From Leptodontidium sp. MPI-SDFR-AT-0119 (lineage: Eukaryota; Ascomycota; Leotiomycetes; Helotiales; Leptodontidiaceae): 64,000 nucleotides of DNA. The notes below the pieces were generated by a model. That model made no database searches. It saw only the letters and a list, made by a program, of their open reading frames with translations, and was not told the DNA's origin. Position 1 is the stretch's first letter; every line of letters starts with the position of its first letter. Of this stretch, positions 57,806-64,000 are shown in pieces. Both the position numbers and the translations under genes were made by a program. The DNA is taken from the NCBI GenBank assembly GCA_020726505.1, contig JAHLEZ010000002.1, forward strand, positions 1,488,001-1,552,000, in the 5' to 3' direction.

Positions 57806-59949
57806 TCAAATTTCTCCAGAGTAATTTCCAAGAATTTCTTCCCGGCTCCTAGCCGGCAATCCGGCCCATTCCAAAAGTTTGTTTACATTAACAACAATCA
57901 TGTTCTTATCTTTGATGCTACTGTCCCCTGGTGGTATTCCTCCATGTGCTCCATCCCCGGCCACCCTCGTCTTTTGCTTTGTCTCCAGGTTTAATCTGGC
58001 AACTTCAACGATCGGTGCATCCTCTCCATAAGCACTAGACAGATCGTCGACGTGGACTTCCAAAAGCTGCAACCAGATTTGGTCCAGCAAGGTAACGAGA
58101 GACATCGTCTCAGGAGAGTTCAAGCGTGCAGATCCCCAGTACTCGGCTCCAGCTCCTGGGCGGGTCGCCTGCAGGAAAGGATTCATGATTGCAAGAGCCC
58201 ATCTCGACCCGAAGAAGCGATATGGTGAGCCAGGTGGCTGGAGATTGAAAGCGATTGTGAACATGGTGAGATATGCCTTGAGAAATCGGCGGAAGCTTTT
58301 TGTGGTGATGTAAGCCCGCGCAGCCTATGTCCATCGTCAGTTTACGTCAGTCGCCCGCGGCAGCATTACTGTTAGCAAATAAAATCCCCAGGACAATTGA
58401 TTTATCCGATTGGAGGATCTCTTCTACAGGTGGTAGTACTTACACATTTCTGGAGTTGATACATATGTCCAGACTTCAGGTTGAATCCGGCCGTTTTCAT
58501 ATCTTCAATCAGTTCCTCGATTACTTCGATTTCAGCAACATCTATGGCCAAAGGACCATCCCCAATGAAGAATTGAACTCTATTTGACAGTTCACCCTGC
58601 GGGCTGAGGTCTCCTTTTTGGCAGAGTTTGCAGGTACAATCGAATCCAAACCCATTGCTCAGCAACGATCTCCTGCTTTCATAATCTTGGACTATTTACT
58701 ATGTCAGCTGGTTTCCTCTGGTAGACTAACCTCCAGGAGAGGCATCGAGTAGGGGATTACGATCTGAAGACACAGAACCTAGGGGGCTGAGATCAAAACC
58801 GTGGAGACAACAATTGGGGGAAAATACTGACCTGGCTCATAATTGTAACAATAAGTGACTTCTCCACCAGTCTGGATATCTTCCAAAGCAACGGCAACCA
58901 TTTCTTTTCCATTGCAGAAGTAGAAGGCACTTGGCTGACAGGAATGGTTGACCAAAGCAGGGAACGGATCGAAGAACCAACCCGTCGCGATCTGCGCAGG
59001 CAGTTGGCACTCAAGAGTACAACCCTGATCTATCCCAAAAGTAGGAACATGGGCAGTCCAAGCATAATTAGCCATCTGAATTGTTGTTAGTCAAAAGGAA
59101 GTTAAGATTACTCGGCGGGGTGTGGTCATTGGAAATCGAACCACTCACAGCTATCCCCAACTGCCGAATCTCAACTTCGGAGAGCTCTATCTTTCCTGTG
59201 TCTTTGGCAAAGGACGCGAACATGGCCGCCTTGCTATTCATAGACCCCTCGACCCTTTCAAGCCGGCTTCCTAGATCTTCCGTTATTTTGCCTCTGAATA
59301 GCGTTCGAATTTCCGCCCACTCGTCGTTCGAAATCTTGTTGTTAGCTCGCATAAACGCAAGACGTTGAGTGAGTCCCGATATCCGAGCTCGTAGAGATGG
59401 AGCTTTGGCAAAGACTTTGCGAAAACCACATTCGAATTTATGGTGGTGCTTCCAGGCTTCTCTTTGGCAAGTCTGCCGTAGTTGTCGGGTGAGTATAATA
59501 TTCAAAGGCGGAGGAATTGGGAGAAACGTACTTCGTCGCAATACAAAACTGTCCTGCATTCCTTGCACGAAGAGAACTTGATTCCTGCGTTTGGAACAGT
59601 CATAACTCCGCCTTGTTCCTCGCATGCAAAGCAATTATCACATATCCTCAATCCATCTTCGAAATCAGGCTGTTTTGATGTCTCGGTTATTTTCCCCTCC
59701 TCTCACCAGGGGATTTTGGCTTACCACAGCTACCAATGGATTCGGAATTCTGAAAATAACTTCTCCTATTTTCACATCCTGCAATGCAAAGACTGCCCTG
59801 CCCGCTCCGGTTATAGGAGAATCTCGTACCTGTAGCAAGACATTGCAATGAATTCGGCTGGGAATCAAGTCCTTGTATGGATTTGTACCATTGAGCTCGT
59901 CACCTTCCAATGGTACAGCAACTACTTTACTATCTGTGCTGTTGGCCAT
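57806..59949 (-). CDS. MYND-finger SET-domain protein (SMYD-like)
   Basis: Exons on the minus strand: 59949-59725, 59669-59532, 59472-59149, 59075-58832, an optional 58778-58731, 58691-58444 and 58324-57806. That gives 581 residues with the optional exon or 565 without. The start is ATG 59949 (MANSTDSKVVAVPLEG). The SET N-lobe has GAGRAVFALQDVKIGEVIF. The MYND zinc finger is inserted next: CDNCFACEE, CKECRTVLYCDE, then TCQREAWKHHHKFEC. The catalytic C-lobe has FFDPFPALVNHSCQPSAFYF and EVTYCYNYEP, and the post-SET cysteines are CTCKLC. Such proteins are lysine methyltransferases of histones or other proteins. The NHSCxPS core is intact, so activity is plausible. Copies of the dispersed repeat lie on either side of the gene. 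Confidence 0.85.
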
Positions 59950-61066
59950 TTGGAATTGATATTCATAGCAAAGTTTGGCCCTCAAATATTGTTCAAAGCG
60001 GGGAGAAGGGATTTTCTGCTTAATATCCCAACGAACACAAAGGAATAGTAACTTTCAATATTTTCTAGAAATCGGCAAGGCTGATCATATAAAAGGAGCT
60101 ACAAGTGACAGAAACCATCCAGAACTTAGCGCGTTCGATCATTATTAATGAACAAATATGCTTTCAAAGATTTGAGACACGGATTCTAAGCCATGATTCA
60201 TTGGGATGATAAGGATTTCGTCCCGGAAAGAGTGTACAAAACACATCCGGACTCCAGGCCCATTGAAATCTCTTTGAGAAAGCACATACAAAGCTGCATA
60301 TGATGCCTGCATTATGAGACGTTGGCGGATTTTCCATTCCAGTTATGACCAGAATTTCTCTCTGGCGCATGCCTGCGATGCCGCCGACTTAGCCAAAAGT
60401 AGGTTACAATAACAATTCTTTGTTCGACTACAATGACTTAGAATATCTCGCCGTAGTCCTTTACAAAAAAAAAGTAGACACACACCTATCAATCAGTAAG
60501 TAATCAATAAATTCTAGCAAGCGAACGTCGCCAACTGCAGTTCGAATCTCGAACAAAATATGCGACGTGCAACAAAACGGAAATATTTCCACGTGATTAT
60601 CACAACCACGTGACTGTTAACGTTTGTTGATTCCCGCTGAGAACCGCGGGGAAAGGCCACTCTGAGGGTAAATTCGCATCATTCAAACTACTTCTTAGAG
60701 AGGAGGAGATTTGAGTGGAGGGTTTGTCTGAGCCTTAAATGCTTTGCATCGCCAATTGCTAGTAGCGTTTGGTCTTCAGCAGATAGGCAGGTAGTCTCGC
60801 CGGGACTGAACGCCGCGGCAGTAATGTGGGAATATTTCGAGAGAAACAGTAACTCCAAAGGAATTTAACTCCATTCCGTTCAAAACTTTTTTCTCGTACA
60901 AGAATCTCGTCAAGTGGGAAAGGAAAGTGAAGTTGCCACTTTTAACGCAAAGAAAATAACCGAGTTAAAACCCTCATTGAATAAACAATATTTCAGCGCC
61001 ACCCTTCCATTGTCCCAAGACGTTCCCAAACCCCAGAATCTCATAATTTCATAAATTCCATACCCC
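59950..61066. other. Upstream region of the SET gene with a dispersed repeat
   Basis: The 1.1-kb gap lies between the SET start and the P450 stop, both minus strand. It holds a repeat copy at 60541-60616. Short frames have no motif. Confidence 0.5.
60541..60616 (+). repeat. Dispersed repeat copy with two CACGTG sites
   Basis: Reads TTCGAATCTCGAACAAAATA then TGCGACGTGCAACAAAACGG. After seven bases come TCCACGTGATTATCACAACC and ACGTGACT. It is the most complete of the copies. It lies about 590 bases upstream of the SET gene start. Confidence 0.65.
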
Positions 61067-62983
61067 TCAAACAACCTTCTTCAATCTCACAAAGCACTGT
61101 TGGGGCGCGTGCGTCAACTTGTCAACCGCCGAATACCCACTCAAGTTCAGCGGACATTTCTCCAACTCAAACGTCCACATGATCAGCGTCAAGAAAATCT
61201 TCATCTCGATATACGCCAATCGCCGCCCATAGCATCCTCTAGGTCCCATGCCAAACGTGAGCAGCGGTCCAGCAGCTGCGCTGAACTCCTTGCCTCCTTT
61301 CTCGGACTCGACCAGCCATCTCTCCGGGTTGAAATGAGCCATGTCGGAGGTATCCCAGGTTCCGATTCGGTCTTTGGCTGTTAACGCACTTTGGCTGCGG
61401 AGGGAGTCATCGATTTGGAAGGCGGGTGAGAAGATGCTGGGCCCGTTTCCCATGAAGAATACATCTGTTCCCTTGGGGATACGCTTTCCGAGGAGTTCGG
61501 TGTCGACCGTGGATGTGCGGACGACAGCTGCCTCTGTGAGGGAACATCGGATTATCTCTTCCTGTGCGGCGTCTAGGTATGGGATGTTTGTCTTGGCGAT
61601 CTCTGCAGCTGTTGGCTTTCTGTTCTCGGACACGGCAGCCGCGTGGCCTGCGAAAATCTCGGCTCGAAGTTTGTTCTGGACATCTGGGTTATCAGCGAGG
61701 AATTTGAGACCCCAGGTTAATGTCGTGGCAGTTGTATCGTGAGCAGCGATGACAAAGCCGAAGATCTAAACAGGTCAGCATTTTGAGTAACGGCTGGGAG
61801 GTGTTACGTCGTACCTCGTCGTACATGGCCCTTGAGTGAAACATTGGTGCTCTCCCTTCCTTTTCGCATGCACTCAATTCTCTCCTCATAATGTCATCCA
61901 TCGCACACCTAACATCCAGATCTTTCTCACTTCGCCCTTCAAATCGAATCCTGGTTTTCTCAACCTCATCTCTAATGAAGTTATCCTTGATTGCGGTTGC
62001 TTTGCGGTATGAGGGGAGTTGGCGGATGACCCAATGAACGAGAACTGGGATGGGGGATTTGACGCTGGTCTCAAGGGTCTCGGTGAGGTGGACGACGGCT
62101 GCCATAGACTCTGGCAGTGGGGCCTCTGGAATCTTCGCCTCAGTATCAGTGTTAATTGGGAGCTCAAGGTTCTGAATCGACGAAAGCCCCCGAAGCGTAG
62201 CCTTCGTAGTACTGTTGGAGATGTCTGCACCGAACACCAAGAACCAAACAGCATCGAGGGCAGCGCGGTACACATCATTTGGTGCCTCGAAAGGGTGACC
62301 CTGAGCGATCCTAGACTTTTCTTCCCAGACGTCCAGCATATCTAGACACGAGGTGTATATTTGAGGAGCGGCAATTTTTTGAAGAAATGCAGGAGTCATT
62401 CTAGCCACGATATTAGTATCCATTTCTTGGCACGTGAATGTTCCAAAAAGCTTTGAACTGATTCCTTGACTTGGTGCGTGAAGGAAACATGAAGGCTGGA
62501 GGACACTCACAAGTCTTGCAACCACCGTCTATGCTTCTTGAACTGCTCCTCTGGAGTCTTCATCGAGATGTGATGTTTGGGGATAAGACCCAAGAAAATA
62601 TCACCGAAAAAATTCGACCTATCAAACTCCTTCGTCCGTCTCAACAACACATCCTGCGCTTCTCTAAAATCCGTAACGACAACCCATGGCCTGGAGAATG
62701 GTCTCGTGAACAGCTGTACGATCGGCGACTGATGTTTGATATTGTGCGATGTCATCCACACCATGAGCTCCTTCGTCGCACCCACGTGCTTGACCATCGA
62801 GACCATATCGCCGAGGATGGAACTCGTAGCTTCTTTGTTGTAGGGTATCCCTGGGAGGGGAGTCGGTAGCGCTTTTCGATACGCTATGTAAAAGGAGACT
62901 GTGAGCCCGCCGGCTAGCAGGAAAAAGGTAGACAGGCCGAAGCCGAAGATGGTGAACGGTTCCGCCATGCTCAGGTTGCTCAT
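61067..62983 (-). CDS. Cytochrome P450 monooxygenase
   Basis: Three exons, 62983-62511, 62400-61815 and 61765-61067, give 585 residues. The 110-bp first intron ends with ATACTAATATCGTGGCTAG, a clear branch and acceptor. The N-terminus has one membrane anchor (FTIFGFGLSTFFLLAGGLTV) and a Pro-rich hinge (LPTPLPGIPYN). FKKHRRWLQDLMTPAFLQKI is the helix-C region formed across the first splice. IAAHDTTATTLTW is the oxygen-binding I-helix, EEIIR the ExxR pair and FGMGPRGCYGRRLAYIE the haem-binding loop with its cysteine ligand. The protein should sit in the ER membrane and oxidise a small molecule using a P450 reductase. Substrate is unknown; no cluster partner is adjacent. ATG 62968 is an alternative start. 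Confidence 0.92.
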
Positions 62984-64000
62984 TAGCAAAATCGCAGGAC
63001 TATTCCGGGGGTTTCGAACGTTGGATATAGTTGAGAAAAGTGAATGCAGAAAAAAAAAAGGACGAGGGAGGAACGAGCGTAGTTTTGTTTCTCGAGTCAC
63101 CTTGTGTGACTTTGTACTGCCTGCATGGCGCCGGGACGGAGTCGGTGATGACCGGTCAGCTTATCGAGGTAAAAGGGATCTTAACGAATGAAAGATATCC
63201 CATCGGTCAGGAATCTCGGTTTCGGAATAGCGTTTCGTTAAGAGAGTTCATCATCTCGGGTATGAGACTTGGATGTGCTACAGTTTGGCTGGAGGCACGG
63301 GCTAAGTGAGTCTCACTCACGCCTTCCGTGCGCTGTACCTGGCCTATGGAAATGTTCCAGACCACTTTCTTATTTTGGATAATGGGTAGATAGGGTAGGT
63401 ACTTGTTTATGGGCAGACCGCCCAGGTGAACATACGAAGAGTTGTATGAATCCTAATTTGAAGTTTCATTTAGCTGTTGTTTCCTCGGAACATTTTCAGT
63501 GTTTTTCAGTGGCGAGACAATTGTTGATCGCCCCATAGGAATCTAGATTCAAGCTTTGCCACTTCCTCGTTATCATCGCCTAAACCAAAGGATTTGGGCT
63601 TACAAGGGTGGAAACGGCGTTTGGATGATTATTGCTTACATCAGCGCGAAGTTTGAAGTCGACAGAAGCCATCTACGAAAGTCCCATCTGCTGCTTTGAC
63701 AACTAAAGTCATCAATCCCCGACACATGAACAGAGCATTGCTAGCTCCATTATACAGACGCAATGACTATCAAGCTCACATGATCTAACAAAACAGCGAA
63801 AATGAATCAAGATCGATTCTTTTAGGTCGCATATAAAAAATGTTAATCCTCGATCCCACTCCCTCCTCGTGAAGCTTGAGTTAATAAATCCCAGACTCGA
63901 TCAGCCTACAATTCTAAACGAAGCACGCAATCAGAGCCAAAAGCGAGAGGCGAAGCAAGAAGCGGGCAAATGAACATCAATCTCACGACGACAACAATTC
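62984..64000. other. Upstream region of the P450 gene to the window end
   Basis: The last kilobase carries the P450 promoter. It has no motif-bearing ORF, repeat copy or RNA gene that I can see. Confidence 0.5.

Noticed and set aside
60535..60555. CAGTTCGAATCTCG resembling a tRNA B box inside the repeat
   Set aside because: No cloverleaf can be drawn around it. It may hint at SINE ancestry of the repeat, but one box is too little to claim it.

Overview
The window looks like nuclear DNA of a filamentous ascomycete (Pezizomycotina). Genes are split by short introns, mostly 45-110 bp, with GT..AG ends and CTAAC/CTGAC-like branch sites. The families present are typical of such fungi: a HET-domain protein, a white collar-1 type photoreceptor, a Zn2Cys6 regulator, DHA1- and ACS-type MFS carriers, an OPT transporter, DUF6594, an ankyrin/CorA-like protein and a P450. 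I cannot place it below class level from sequence alone. No rRNA, tRNA, CRISPR array or intact transposon was seen.

Layout. 1-1529 (-): HET-domain protein cut by the window edge. 1936-3348 (+): F-box-like gene broken by one in-frame stop. 3691-4788 (-): double GFA/CENP-V protein. 6182-8027 (+): DHA1 MFS transporter. 8.5-9.1 kb: decayed tandem array. 9493-11076 (-): SDS23-type CBS protein, divergent from the importin PSE1/KAP121 at 12279-15829 (+). 17332-20950 (+): WC-1-like blue-light receptor/GATA factor. 22647-23698 (-): aldo-keto reductase. 24222-26843 (+): Zn2Cys6 factor. 27181-30968 (+): adenylate-forming reductase (A-T-R) with a complete gluconokinase-like domain fused at its C-terminus. 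32007-33960 (+): ACS-type MFS carrier. 34735-38330 (-): 18-exon OPT transporter. 39256-41082 (+): DUF885 peptidase-like protein. 44145-44993 (+): divergent Ras-like GTPase after a 3-kb gene-free stretch. 46829-47830 (-): DUF6594 membrane protein. 48459-49179 (+): small Cys-rich protein with an internal stop. 49367-50594 (-): diaminopropionate ammonia-lyase-like PLP enzyme. 51299-56910 (-): 12-exon ankyrin/CorA-like protein. 57806-59949 (-): MYND-SET protein. 61067-62983 (-): cytochrome P450.

How the genes may work together. Housekeeping and signalling genes (PSE1, SDS23, WC-1, Ras-like) alternate with accessory genes. The run of aldo-keto reductase, Zn2Cys6 regulator, A-T-R-kinase fusion and MFS carrier (22.6-34.0 kb) has the make-up of a small specialised-metabolite cluster. 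The fusion enzyme is the most unusual protein here. A second theme is a short dispersed repeat with core TGCGACGTGCAAC, often followed by paired CACGTG sites. It occurs at 21.8, 22.2, 57.6 and 60.5 kb, and as four decayed units at 8.5-9.1 kb. Gene models were built by hand from splice signals and reading-phase checks. Where phase and family motifs agree they are firm; doubtful joins are named in the entries.
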